From assembly GCA_002721545.1 (NCBI GenBank), contig PBKR01000034.1:22408-86407 (forward strand): 64,000 nucleotides of DNA, in the 5' to 3' direction. The notes beneath the pieces were generated by a model. It saw only the letters and a program-made list of their open reading frames with translations, searched no databases and had not been told where the DNA came from. Shown one piece after another: positions 29,902 through 38,821 of the stretch. Numbering within the stretch: position 1 is the stretch's first letter; each line of letters opens with the position of its first letter. The position numbers and the translations under genes were made by a program. This DNA is from Nitrosomonadaceae bacterium (GTDB lineage Bacteria; Pseudomonadota; Gammaproteobacteria; Burkholderiales; Nitrosomonadaceae).

Positions 29902-31620
29902 TCAATGGTATAGCGGATAAATTTTTTCGTATAATCCTTTCTCAGAAAGAAGTGTTTTATGGCTGCCACTTTCTACAATACGATTTTTTTCTATTACAAT
30001 AATGCGGTCAACTTTTTTTAAGGTCTCTTTGCGACGAGCTATAATTAAAGTGGTACGATTCCTCATTAAATTATCTAACGCTAACCGTATTAGCTTTTCT
30101 GATTTAGGATCTAGAATTGTAGTTATTTCATCTAGGATAAGGATAGGTGGATTCCTGAGAAATAGTCGTGCAATAGCAATATGCTGATTTTGCTCTCTGG
30201 AAAGTTTTATACCATTTACACCTACTAGTGTCTGCATTCCTTGTGGCATTTTCTTAATAAATTCAATTGCATGAGAAGCATGTGCAGCTGCAATTATTTC
30301 ACTTTCTGTTGAGTGCCCCATGTCCCCGAAAGCAATGTTTGCCGCAATCGAATCATTAAATAATTTTATTTTTGTTGATAAAAAACCAATTTTAGATCGT
30401 AAGCTTTCTAATTTAATGTTTGTTAACTCATGATTATCTAGTAAGACTTCACCATTCGATGGTTGTATTAATCTTGGTAGTAAGTTAACTAGAGTATTTA
30501 TTGCTTCATCCGAAGAACCAACAAGTGCAGTTTTTTCTTTTGGCCTCATAACAAATGATATATTTTGTAGTGTTTTGTTACAGCTAATATTCTTAAATTC
30601 TATCTTGCCTTGTATATTATTTAGAACAATTTTTCCCAAATCGGGCTCTGTTTCTAAATCTAAGATATAGAAGATATCTTTTGCTGAAGATAGACAGTTC
30701 TGTAGGGATTCACTTGCTTTAATTAATTGGGTTAAAGATAAATATAAAATTAATATTGAAATAATAAATGAGATAAAGCTCGCTACTGTTACCTCATCAG
30801 TAAAGGTATTTTGAATGGAGAGATAAAAGATAGGTGATAGGACGATAGCTACAATTATATGAATTAATGGGTCTCGAAGAATATTAGTACTCTGTATGCT
30901 GGATTGTTGTATTTGATCCAATCCATTTTGGAAGCGTTTACATATATTCTGCTGTCCCCCATGTAGTAATATTACTTGTTGATTTTCTATGGATTCTTTT
31001 ATTGTTTGTAAAAAGTGTTTTGTTGTCAGGAGCTTTTTTTTATCTGCTCGGTGTGATTGGTTATGAGTTACCCGCATACTTAATAAAATTATTGGTCCTA
31101 TCATTAAAGCTAGTAAAGATAAATCCCAATTTAGATAGATAATCCATATTAATAAGCCAATAATAGTAAATAGGTTTCTTATAAAGGAGAATAAGGATCT
31201 TATTCCTTCATCAGTAATCTGGGTAATATTAGAAGTAAGCTCTGAAGAAAATTTTTCTTCAGCTTGGTATTGATGATGATAAGTGGGTAACCTTAAAATT
31301 TTGTTAAGGATTATAATTTGTATGCTTGTTGTTAAAGTATTGCTTATCCAATATGTTCCATGCAAGCTAATACAGTCAGATAAATTTCGCACAATAAATA
31401 GTATTATAATAATTAAAGGGATAAATTCTATAGAATTAGAATTTCTTTTAACAAAAATGCTATCTAGCATTGATTCAATAAATATGGGTATAACAGCATG
31501 AGTTGTTGCTACTAGAACTGTGCTGAATAAAGTTAATGTAAGTGCTAGCCAATAGGGAGCAGCATGACTCATTAATCTTAAGCATAATTGATAATTTGAT
31601 GTATTGTGAATATTAAGCAT
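29902..31620 (-). CDS. MsbA-type ABC exporter with degenerate (probably inactive) nucleotide-binding domain
   Basis: A 572-residue half-transporter with six membrane helices (about residues 20-48, 64-92, 146-182 as a pair, 250-266, 280-302) and an NBD (about 336-572). Its length and phrases such as LFNDSIAANIAFGD and IVVIEKNRIVESGSH place it beside lipid flippase MsbA. The ATP site is wrecked. Walker A reads GSSDEAINT at 368-376 (no Lys, two Gly lost), the Q-loop Gln is Thr416, the signature is LSREQ at 473-477 instead of LSGGQ, and the H-loop His is Arg529. The A-loop aromatic stretch is shortened. Walker B LILDE (495-498) survives. The frame is open with a normal C-terminus. It could be a young pseudogene or a pseudo-ATPase; a functional MsbA would then have to be elsewhere. 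Confidence 0.85.
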   Translation of the reverse strand: MLNIHNTSNYQLCLRLMSHAAPYWLALTLTLFSTVLVATTHAVIPIFIESMLDSIFVKRNSNSIEFIPLIIIILFIVRNLSDCISLHGTYWISNTLTTSIQIIILNKILRLPTYHHQYQAEEKFSSELTSNITQITDEGIRSLFSFIRNLFTIIGLLIWIIYLNWDLSLLALMIGPIILLSMRVTHNQSHRADKKKLLTTKHFLQTIKESIENQQVILLHGGQQNICKRFQNGLDQIQQSSIQSTNILRDPLIHIIVAIVLSPIFYLSIQNTFTDEVTVASFISFIISILILYLSLTQLIKASESLQNCLSSAKDIFYILDLETEPDLGKIVLNNIQGKIEFKNISCNKTLQNISFVMRPKEKTALVGSSDEAINTLVNLLPRLIQPSNGEVLLDNHELTNIKLESLRSKIGFLSTKIKLFNDSIAANIAFGDMGHSTESEIIAAAHASHAIEFIKKMPQGMQTLVGVNGIKLSREQNQHIAIARLFLRNPPILILDEITTILDPKSEKLIRLALDNLMRNRTTLIIARRKETLKKVDRIIVIEKNRIVESGSHKTLLSEKGLYEKIYPLYH

Positions 31621-31910
31621 GGGAGAACAATATCAGAAATAATATAAATTGAGTGAATGATACTTAATATTGAACATGGTAATAATTTAAATCTTTTTAA
31701 GTTTAATCATAATAAATCAAGAAGATAAGTGACAGTGAGGGGGTATGAGTGTAAATTTGATATTGAATCGTAATTAAGAGATTATATTTATGAGTAGTTA
31801 ATATAAATGTGCATTTAGATTATTGTATCTATCAAGCTAGCTTTAAAACAATATATAGAGCATTCTGTTCCTAGTTGACTAGGAAGGGATTTTCAAATTA
31901 TAGTTTCGAG

Positions 31911-32189
31911 ATGGAAGAAGAACTTAAATTATTAGAAGAAAAAATAAACCAATTTGTACAATTGTGTCACCGTCAACGTGCTGAAATTATCCAGTTACGA
32001 GTACAATTAGCAGAGTCTGCTAGTGAAAATAAAAATTTGTCAGATCGCCATCATACAGAGAGTACTCAATTGCGTGAGCAATTAGCAGAGGCCAATAGTG
32101 AGAATAAAAATCTATCAGAAAAAATAAATGGGGCTTCTAGTCGCTTGGAATCTCTTTTAACTCAGTTTCCTGATCATAATAATGGCTAA
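31911..32189 (+). CDS. ZapB-like small coiled-coil protein (TIGR02449 type)
   Basis: A 92-residue, almost wholly coiled-coil protein beginning MEEELKLLEEKINQFVQLCHRQR, the pattern of the short proteins found directly upstream of zapA in beta- and gammaproteobacteria. Residues 28-52 and 53-77 are a tandem duplication (QLRVQLAESASENKNLS, then QLREQLAEANSENKNLS), extending the usual ~65-70-residue protein. The ATG at 31911 is chosen by family N-terminus; a TTG 36 bp upstream is possible. Its stop overlaps the zapA start by 8 bp, implying translational coupling. A role in Z-ring assembly with ZapA is inferred. Confidence 0.8.
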   Translation: MEEELKLLEEKINQFVQLCHRQRAEIIQLRVQLAESASENKNLSDRHHTESTQLREQLAEANSENKNLSEKINGASSRLESLLTQFPDHNNG

Positions 32190-32490
32190 GAATAGCGCAG
32201 TAGATGTAGCCATTATGGGCCGTGAGTTTCGGTTTACTTGCCCTGAAGAAGAACGTGAGGAGCTTCTTCAAGCAGCGGCATATCTTGATAAAAAGATGTG
32301 CGAGATCAGTGAGGATGGCAAGGTAGTAGGTTCTGAGCGAATTGCTATTATGGCTGGGCTAAATATAGCTCATGAGTTTCTTTCTGCGAAAACAAGAGGG
32401 GGCTCTGATATGGGGAATTTTAAGCGTAAAATTGATCATATGCAGACCCTGCTTGATAAAGCGGTACTAGATCAGAGTAAATTATTTTAA
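32182..32490 (+). CDS. zapA: Cell division protein ZapA
   Basis: FtsZ-bundling division protein. The 102-residue protein has the N-terminal globular part (VDVAIMGREFRFTCPEEEREELLQAAAYLDKKM) and a C-terminal helix (IAIMAGLNIAHEFL...). This is the standard ZapA pattern and length. It overlaps the coiled-coil gene upstream and is followed in relatives by 6S RNA and an EVE-domain gene. I see no 6S RNA here, and the EVE gene survives only as a remnant. Confidence 0.95.
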   Translation: MAKNSAVDVAIMGREFRFTCPEEEREELLQAAAYLDKKMCEISEDGKVVGSERIAIMAGLNIAHEFLSAKTRGGSDMGNFKRKIDHMQTLLDKAVLDQSKLF

Positions 32491-32553
32491 TGATAGGTTG
32501 TAATAAATTATAATTTCTTTATATGGTATTAGCCGAGCTATATATTCTTTAAG

Positions 32554-32820
32554 CCACTATCTAAGGTTTGTAAATTGTCATATCCTGATGCAACTCAATT
32601 TGAAGCCAATAGTAAATATTTTGATCAAAAGGCTATTTCAGAATTCCCAATATGGCTTAATGTAGACGTAAAACTCATCAGTAAAAATAGATGAATTACT
32701 ATCAAAGAGCTATGAATTATTCTGGTTTTGAGAGGCATAAGAATTTTACAAAAGGGTAATCGTCTATCTATTACACCCATAGACCCTGAGGAAGGGGAAT
32801 ATATTATTGAGATTATGTAA
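32554..32820 (+). pseudogene. EVE-domain protein, decayed 3' fragment
   Basis: Between zapA and the TSUP gene, frame 32557-32820 reads SKVCKLSYPDATQFEANSKY, then FDQKAISEFPIWLNVDVKL, a TGA (32692-32694), a second TGA (32713-32715), and finally ILQKGNRLSITPIDPEE before TAA. These match the C-terminal half of EVE-domain (YTH-like, PUA-fold) proteins, whose consensus has YPDPTQFDP-SKYYDPKS, PRW-LVDV and LLRKGNRLSI. About 70 N-terminal residues are missing; only 66 bp separate the match from zapA. The gene follows zapA in related bacteria, which supports the call. Two stops, a probable shift between them and the truncation show it is dead. Confidence 0.85.
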
Positions 32821-32901
32821 AAAAATTTCATCGCTTAAATTTTATAAATAAAATAGGATAAAGTTATATGAAATTAAATTACAACTTGGTTAAGTAATAA
32901 A

Positions 32902-33699
32902 GTGGAATGGTGGTTAGCTTATATGTGCTTAGGTGCAGTTGTAGGCTTCTTCGCCGGGTTATTTGGTATTGGTGGCGGATTGATAATGGTGCCAGTACTA
33001 AGTTTTTTGTTTGGTGTACAAGGTTTCGTCTCTGATTTTATTGTACATCTTGCTCTTGGTACTTCCATGGCAGCAATAATTTTTACCTCTATCCCTAGTT
33101 TGCTAATTCATCATATGAGTAGGTCAGTAAATTGGAATATTGTAAGATTGATTATGCCAGGCATTATTTTTGGCACATTCTGTGGCGTGGCCTTGGCGCA
33201 TAATCTTCCTGGAAGATACTTGAGTATTTTTATTATTCTGTTTATTTATTATTTTGCAACTAGAATGGTTATTAATAGTACCCCTAATCCTAATAGGATT
33301 CTTCCGGGAAAAATTGGAATATTTACTGTGGGAGGATTTATAGGTGGATTGTCTAGTTTAGTAGCTATTGGCGGAGGAACATTGACTATTCCATTCCTTT
33401 CTGCTTGTAATGTGCGTCTGAAGCATGCTATTGGTATTTCTGCACCAGTTAGTTGTATTATTGCGATTGTTGGAACAATAGGTTATATCTATAGCGGCAT
33501 TACTCATTCTCAAATACTGCCAGAATATAGCTTGGGTTACATCTATTTACCGGCTCTTGCTGGGATAGTTGCTTTCAGTATGGCTACTGCTATTATAGGT
33601 GCAAAGGTTACTCATATTATAGAGACAAAAATTATTCGGAAAATATTTGTAATATTGCTATATATATTAGGAACTAAAATGTTAATAAGTCTTTTCTGA
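32902..33699 (+). CDS. TSUP family (TauE/SafE) membrane permease
   Basis: A 265-residue protein of about eight hydrophobic helices in two repeats. Each repeat has the TSUP glycine motif: GFFAGLFGIGGGLIMVPVL near the N-terminus and GFIGGLSSLVAIGGGTLTIP mid-way. TSUP proteins move sulfur-containing or organic anions (sulfite, sulfoacetate, taurine products); the substrate here is unknown. The GTG start at 32902 is chosen by family N-terminus (EWWLAYMCLGAVVGF). It ends 5 bp from the stop of the convergent purC. Confidence 0.9.
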   Translation: MEWWLAYMCLGAVVGFFAGLFGIGGGLIMVPVLSFLFGVQGFVSDFIVHLALGTSMAAIIFTSIPSLLIHHMSRSVNWNIVRLIMPGIIFGTFCGVALAHNLPGRYLSIFIILFIYYFATRMVINSTPNPNRILPGKIGIFTVGGFIGGLSSLVAIGGGTLTIPFLSACNVRLKHAIGISAPVSCIIAIVGTIGYIYSGITHSQILPEYSLGYIYLPALAGIVAFSMATAIIGAKVTHIIETKIIRKIFVILLYILGTKMLISLF

Positions 33700-33704
33700 A
33701 ATAC

Positions 33705-34601
33705 TTATATGTTTACTAAAAGGTTTAAAATTTCCTGATATTTATAAGAAGTTTTGGTAAGAATATCATTAGACAGAATAGGGGCGGGGGGGTTTTTATT
33801 CCAGTTGCGCATTTCTAGCCAGTCTCGAATTATTTGTTTATCGTAACTTGGAGGGCTTTCCCCAGGGCTATATTTATCAGCTTTCCAAAATCTAGATGAG
33901 TCTGGAGTGAGTGCTTCATCAATAAGATACAGCTTGCCTGCATGATCTTGGCCGAATTCAAATTTAGTGTCGGCAATAATGATACCATTAGTTGCAGCAA
34001 AGTCTGCTGCCTCCGTGTATAAGGCTATCGCTATATCACGTATTTGTAATGCTAATGCGCTACCAATAATTCTTTCTACTTTTGAGAATGAGATATTCTC
34101 ATCATGCGTACCTATTTCAGCTTTGGTTGAAGGTGTAAAAATTGCCCCACTGGGTAATTTAGAGGCTTTTTCTAACCCAGTGGGAATCGTAATCCCACAA
34201 ATTTTATTATTCTTTTTATAGTCTTTCCAGCTAGACCCTGCAATATAGCCCCGTACAATAGCTTCGATTGGTACTGGCTTTAATTTTTTTACTACAAAAG
34301 AACGTCCTGATACTTGATCTATTTCATTATTTGATACAAGTGACTCAGGCTGAATATTAGTCAAATGATTAGGTATGATGTGCTCTAGTTTTTTAAACCA
34401 GAAATTGGACATAGCTGTTAGCACTTTACCTTTTCCAGGGATCGGTGTGGGTAGAATTAAGTCGAAGGCAGACAGTCTATCTGTTTGTATGATTAATAAT
34501 TTATCTTCATCGACAGCATAGATATCCCTTACTTTCCCTCGGTGTAAAAAATTGAGACTAGTAAGGCTAGATTCAAATAACGTTTTTTCAGATATGATCA
34601 T
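33705..34601 (-). CDS. purC: SAICAR synthetase
   Basis: Purine biosynthesis step joining CAIR and aspartate with ATP. The 298-residue length and the sequence start [18 protein letters not shown] are of the longer, beta-/eukaryote-type PurC. Seen are RLSAFD (ATP site), [16 protein letters not shown] and the C-terminal TPDSSRFW. It is read opposite to purE and purK, with a 478-bp gap between the divergent starts in which I see no clear operator. A 60-codon frame (34598-34780) overlapping the start is discussed as rejected. Confidence 0.97.
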   Translation of the reverse strand: MIISEKTLFESSLTSLNFLHRGKVRDIYAVDEDKLLIIQTDRLSAFDLILPTPIPGKGKVLTAMSNFWFKKLEHIIPNHLTNIQPESLVSNNEIDQVSGRSFVVKKLKPVPIEAIVRGYIAGSSWKDYKKNNKICGITIPTGLEKASKLPSGAIFTPSTKAEIGTHDENISFSKVERIIGSALALQIRDIAIALYTEAADFAATNGIIIADTKFEFGQDHAGKLYLIDEALTPDSSRFWKADKYSPGESPPSYDKQIIRDWLEMRNWNKNPPAPILSNDILTKTSYKYQEILNLLVNI

Positions 34602-35079
34602 TCCAGTTTATTCAAGTTAGGAAATATCATGACATGCTGCTGCCATGTTTTACAGAGAGAGCTTATCCCGATAGCTGTTTTAGAATCAGAAGATGCTAGT
34701 AGGGAAGTAGAGAATAAGCTTGCATTATCTGTATTTGCCTCACCTATTTTATACGTGATATTGGTATATATCATTTGCAATTATACAACGTAGGCAGCAA
34801 TCAATCTTTTTAGTATATTTATGTGTATTATTCAGGTTCTGTTGGCAGAAATAGGATAATTTTATGTTAAAAATATTGTATAAAGAAAAAAATTGTATAA
34901 CCATTAAGCATAGTGTGATTAAATTATATTCTTATAAGGGCGCTAATGTCATCTTTTGGGCCTGAGATTAAATGGTGCATTTTTGTGAAAAATATTACAC
35001 AATTAACTCATAGGCTCAAAATTTGAGTTACTGCAAATATTGGCACACTCTATTATTTAACAGCTTTTCTAATTTTAAA

Positions 35080-35568
35080 ATGATTAATCCATTAGTTTAT
35101 ATTGTTATGGGCAGTGATAGTGACTGGAATGTAATGAAACATGCTGTTGCTATATTGGAAAATTTTAATATAACGCATGGAGTCAAAATAATTTCTGCAC
35201 ATCGAACACCAGACTTGTTATTTAAATTTGCTGAAGAAGCTAGAGGCTTAGATATTCAATGTATTATTGCTGGTGCAGGTGGTGCGGCACATCTGCCTGG
35301 TATGATTGCAGCAAAAACTACTGTGCCAGTTTTAGGTGTGCCTGTAAATTCAAAGCATTTGCAAGGTATGGATTCCTTACTTTCTATTGTACAGATGCCT
35401 AAAGGAGTACCAGTTGCTTCTTTTGCAATTGGTGATGCGGGTGCAGCTAATGCTGGTTTATTTGCTGTATCTTTGCTGGCAATTAATAATAGTGAATTAG
35501 GTGAACGATTGATTTCTTTCCGGCAAGAGCAAGCGGAAAAAATATTAGCCATGAAGTTGCCAAAATAA
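35080..35568 (+). CDS. purE: N5-carboxyaminoimidazole ribonucleotide mutase
   Basis: Class I PurE moves the carboxyl group from N5-CAIR to C4, giving CAIR. At 162 residues from the ATG at 35080, it has the GSDSDW motif near residue 11, the SAHRTPDLL active-site loop and GAGGAAHLPGM. A longer frame from 35023 adds a non-homologous lead. The stop overlaps the purK start in a TAATG, a signature of translational coupling. Confidence 0.97.
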   Translation: MINPLVYIVMGSDSDWNVMKHAVAILENFNITHGVKIISAHRTPDLLFKFAEEARGLDIQCIIAGAGGAAHLPGMIAAKTTVPVLGVPVNSKHLQGMDSLLSIVQMPKGVPVASFAIGDAGAANAGLFAVSLLAINNSELGERLISFRQEQAEKILAMKLPK

Positions 35569-36713
35569 TGCTTGTTACGCCTGGGGAAATGTTGGGTTTG
35601 CTAGGTGGTGGCCAGCTTGGTCGCATGTTTACAAAGGCAGCACAAAGTTTAGGATATAAAGTAACTGTATTAGATCCAGCGTCAGAAAGTCCTGCAGGAC
35701 TAGTAGCAGATAATTTTATTTGTGCCGATTATGCAGATAATCATGCATTATTAGAATTGAGTACTCATTGTGCGGCCATTACTACAGAATTTGAAAATAT
35801 CCCTGCTGAATCGCTCAATGAACTAGCAAAAGTATGTGTAGTAAGTCCTGATGCACATAGCGTATCTATTGCACAGAATAGAATTTCTGAGAAAAAATTT
35901 CTTGTAGAAAATAATTTTTCAGTGGTGCCATTTGCAATTATTGATAATACTGAAGAAAGAGTAAAAATTAATCATACAAATCTTCTTCCTGGCATTCTGA
36001 AAATTTGTCAGTTTGGATATGATGGTAAAGGACAGAGACGTGTAAACAGTGAGGAAGAATTAAAAGCGGCAATAGATGATTTAAATAGAGAAATTTGTGT
36101 ATTGGAGAGGTTAATGCCACTAAGTTGCGAGATTTCTGTCATTGTTGCACGTAGTAGTGATGGAGGACTAATTAGTTTTCCTGTTTCTGAGAATCAGCAT
36201 GTTAACGGCATACTAAATATTAGTATAATTCCAGCGAGAATTTCTGCTCAATTAGCCCAACAGGCTAAAGACATAGCAGCTAAAGTAGCTGAGAGACTAA
36301 ATTATCAAGGCGTATTATGTGTAGAGTTTTTTGTACTGGAAGATGGTCAGTTGCTGATTAATGAAATCGCACCACGCCCCCATAACAGTGGGCATTATTC
36401 TATTGATGCCTGTTTTACATCACAGTTTGAGCAACAGGTCAGAGTAATGTGTGGTTTACCGCTCGGTAATACAGAAATGCATAGTGCTGCTGTAATGGTT
36501 AATATTTTAGGTGATTTGTGGCAGAAAGGTGAGCCTGATTGGAGTCATGTCTTAGAGCAGCCCTCTACTAAATTACATTTATATGGCAAATTAGAAGCAC
36601 GTCCTGATCGTAAAATGGGACACTTTACTGTATTAGGTAAAACGACTGATATGGCATTATCAAAAGCAATAGAAATTAAATGTCATCTTGAAGAGCACGG
36701 TAATAGATCATAG
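35568..36713 (+). CDS. purK: N5-carboxyaminoimidazole ribonucleotide synthase
   Basis: ATP-grasp enzyme that makes N5-CAIR from AIR, ATP and bicarbonate, supplying PurE. The 381-residue protein begins with LGLLGGGQLGRMF, and it carries KICQFGYDGKGQ (ATP-binding) and NEIAPRPHNSGHYSID (metal site). The C-terminal half is complete. The ATG overlaps the purE stop. Confidence 0.97.
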   Translation: MLVTPGEMLGLLGGGQLGRMFTKAAQSLGYKVTVLDPASESPAGLVADNFICADYADNHALLELSTHCAAITTEFENIPAESLNELAKVCVVSPDAHSVSIAQNRISEKKFLVENNFSVVPFAIIDNTEERVKINHTNLLPGILKICQFGYDGKGQRRVNSEEELKAAIDDLNREICVLERLMPLSCEISVIVARSSDGGLISFPVSENQHVNGILNISIIPARISAQLAQQAKDIAAKVAERLNYQGVLCVEFFVLEDGQLLINEIAPRPHNSGHYSIDACFTSQFEQQVRVMCGLPLGNTEMHSAAVMVNILGDLWQKGEPDWSHVLEQPSTKLHLYGKLEARPDRKMGHFTVLGKTTDMALSKAIEIKCHLEEHGNRS

Positions 36714-36758
36714 GTATTAATGGTTTTTTAATTTATTTAGATTGTTGAGATTTGTTCT

Positions 36759-37541
36759 CTAAGTTAATTTATCGTTATGGAAGGCAATCTTATTTAACAT
36801 TTCTATATTTACTAATTTATTGTTATGAGACGTCCCTGATATAATGGTAAATGGTTCGGATGGTTCACCTAAATCAGATAATACTAAAGATGCTCCGGTA
36901 AAATCCTGCTTTTCAGTGTAGTTATTTACTGTAACAATTGTTGTAAGCCCTGCGGCAAGTGCCGCTCTTAATCCACACTCAGAGTCTTCTATAGCTATAC
37001 ATTGTTGTGCTTGTAATCCTAGGTGCTTAAGAGCCCAAATATAAATATCTGGAGCTGGTTTTTTTTGGGGAACGACGTCGCCTGCTGCAATGACATTAAA
37101 CCAAGAAAGGCAATTTTTGCCTAAGGTGGATTGTAAAAGTGTAGTCACATTCTTTAGTGTGGTAGTAGATGCTATTGCAATATCTATTTTGGCAGAGCGT
37201 AGTTCTTTAATTAGACGGATAATGCCTGGGCGGGGTGGAATTAAACCACGATTGAGTAACGATAAAAAATATTTTGTTTTGGTAATGTGTACATGAGTAA
37301 TCCACGCGTCTAATTCACTGGTTTTCAGTTTGTCAGGCGCATATTTTTCAATATAGTAGCGGATGCGCTCTTTTCCTCCTGTAATATCAAGTAATTCACT
37401 ATATAATTTGGTATTCCAATCCCAGCTCAGGCTAAAATCTTTAAATGCGGCATTAAAGGCAAGGCGATGACCATTATGTTCGGTCTCAGCTATTGTTCCA
37501 TCAACGTCAAACAATACTGCAGAAATTTTATTATTTTTCAT
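36759..37541 (-). CDS. cbbY: HAD-superfamily phosphatase, CbbY-like
   Basis: A 260-residue subfamily IA HAD hydrolase with nucleophile motif FDVDGTIAETE, motif II STTT, motif III KKPAPDIYIWALK and motif IV EDSECG. The HNGHRLAFNAAF segment after the first motif is typical of CbbY, which dephosphorylates xylulose-1,5-bisphosphate, an inhibitor of RuBisCO. A related non-Calvin phosphatase cannot be excluded, since no other cbb genes are nearby. The ATG at 37541 is used; a TTG two codons earlier is weaker. Convergent with purK. Confidence 0.8.
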   Translation of the reverse strand: MKNNKISAVLFDVDGTIAETEHNGHRLAFNAAFKDFSLSWDWNTKLYSELLDITGGKERIRYYIEKYAPDKLKTSELDAWITHVHITKTKYFLSLLNRGLIPPRPGIIRLIKELRSAKIDIAIASTTTLKNVTTLLQSTLGKNCLSWFNVIAAGDVVPQKKPAPDIYIWALKHLGLQAQQCIAIEDSECGLRAALAAGLTTIVTVNNYTEKQDFTGASLVLSDLGEPSEPFTIISGTSHNNKLVNIEMLNKIAFHNDKLT

Positions 37542-37592
37542 AACCAATATTCAAATATTAATTTAGTATGATTTATTGATAAATTTCACGGC

Positions 37593-38588
37593 CTATGATG
37601 TGGATACTGTAAAACTTGCTCGTTGTAAGCGATCTGATACTGCTATCCAATCTGGGGTATCAGGTGGTGCTTCTAATAATAGGTAATCATATTGCCCATT
37701 ATCAAATTGGCGTAAAGTTGCATAGAGCTGTCTGCCATAATCAGTTGGCGTATTGGGCATTGGGAAACAAATGTATTTTTTATTGGTTTTTTTAGTAATA
37801 AATTCCGGTGACCATCCCAGTAATATTGGGCTTAAACCTAGTTTTTCTATTTCACAGCAACGATCCCATAATGATTTAATTGGCCAGACCTCAAGTGGTG
37901 TTAATGGAGCATAATGGGAGTCTAGAGAGCCTGATACACGAATATCAGATTGTTTTTTTTCTAGAAATATGACTTCTTCATCTAGTACTTCAGCTAATTT
38001 TGTTAACGAAACCCCACCTGGTCGTAGAACAATTACAGAGTTATTTTTAAAGCCTACAATTGTGCTTTCAAGACCTATTTTGCACGAGCCACCATCTAGA
38101 ATCATATCTACTTTATGTCCTAATTCATCAAAAACATGAGCTGCAGTTGTAGGGCTGATTCTTCCAAAGCGATTAGCTGATGGCGCAGCCAGCGCCTTAT
38201 TAGGTCCCATTGCATCTAATAGAGTAAGCGCAGTTGGGTGGTCAGGTATTCTTAGTCCAACCATGTTTTGGCCACCCGTCACATTTAAAGAGACATGATT
38301 AGTACGTGGCAAAATTAGCGTTAGGGGACCAGGCCAGAATTTTTTAGCAAGGAGATAAGCTGCTTTTGGTATCTCCTGCGCCCAATAATTTAACTGAGAT
38401 ATTTTAGAGAAATGAATGATTAATGGATGATTTATAGGTCTTTCTTTAATTTCAAATATACGGTCTACTGCAGATGGAATTGAAATATCTGCTCCTAGTC
38501 CATATACTGTTTCTGTTGGAAAAGCTACTATTTTACCTTCTTTTAATTTTTTAGCAGCAGAAGAAATTAGACTAGATGATTCTTGCAT
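37593..38588 (-). CDS. L-threonylcarbamoyladenylate synthase, Sua5 type
   Basis: First enzyme of tRNA t6A formation: makes threonylcarbamoyl-AMP from threonine, bicarbonate and ATP. The N-terminal YrdC fold (residues 1-205) has GKIVAFPTETVYGLGAD, the KERPINHPLI motif and PSANRFGRISPT. A linker and a C-terminal Sua5 domain (about 240-331, ending DRLQRASF) complete it. The 331-residue two-domain form is Sua5, not the short TsaC. Divergent gap to nadA is 234 bp, without visible signals. Confidence 0.95.
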   Translation of the reverse strand: MQESSSLISSAAKKLKEGKIVAFPTETVYGLGADISIPSAVDRIFEIKERPINHPLIIHFSKISQLNYWAQEIPKAAYLLAKKFWPGPLTLILPRTNHVSLNVTGGQNMVGLRIPDHPTALTLLDAMGPNKALAAPSANRFGRISPTTAAHVFDELGHKVDMILDGGSCKIGLESTIVGFKNNSVIVLRPGGVSLTKLAEVLDEEVIFLEKKQSDIRVSGSLDSHYAPLTPLEVWPIKSLWDRCCEIEKLGLSPILLGWSPEFITKKTNKKYICFPMPNTPTDYGRQLYATLRQFDNGQYDYLLLEAPPDTPDWIAVSDRLQRASFTVSTS

Positions 38589-38821
38589 CAGAATAATAGT
38601 AATATATTATAAAAAATTTTCTGTTGTCTTGAATTTTAAGAATACTAATTACTTATTTCGGATAGTTCTAAGCTCTTTTAAATTTAGGAGCATTATTTTT
38701 CTGACTATAGACTATCATGCCTTATATGATACGTACTATAAAGTAGATTATTTTAATGCTTTTTATTTATAGTATTTATAGATGGAATCTATGCTTAATA
38801 GTTTCTGTACTAGCTACCGTA

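Noticed and set aside
31621..31910. Features in the gap between the MsbA-type gene and the ZapB-like gene
   Set aside because: Stop-rich, AT-rich sequence in all frames; no promoter good enough to list.
32491..32560. 6S RNA (ssrS) downstream of zapA
   Set aside because: Expected from synteny, but the space is too small and lacks the 6S closing stem and central bubble; the region leads into the EVE pseudogene.
34598..34780. A 60-codon minus-strand frame overlapping the purC start by 4 bp (ATGA)
   Set aside because: The overlap looks like coupling, but the protein matches nothing I know, is Ser/Asn-rich and has no clear SD. Random open frames of this size are common in AT-rich gaps. Nothing else is recognisable in the 478-bp purC-purE gap.
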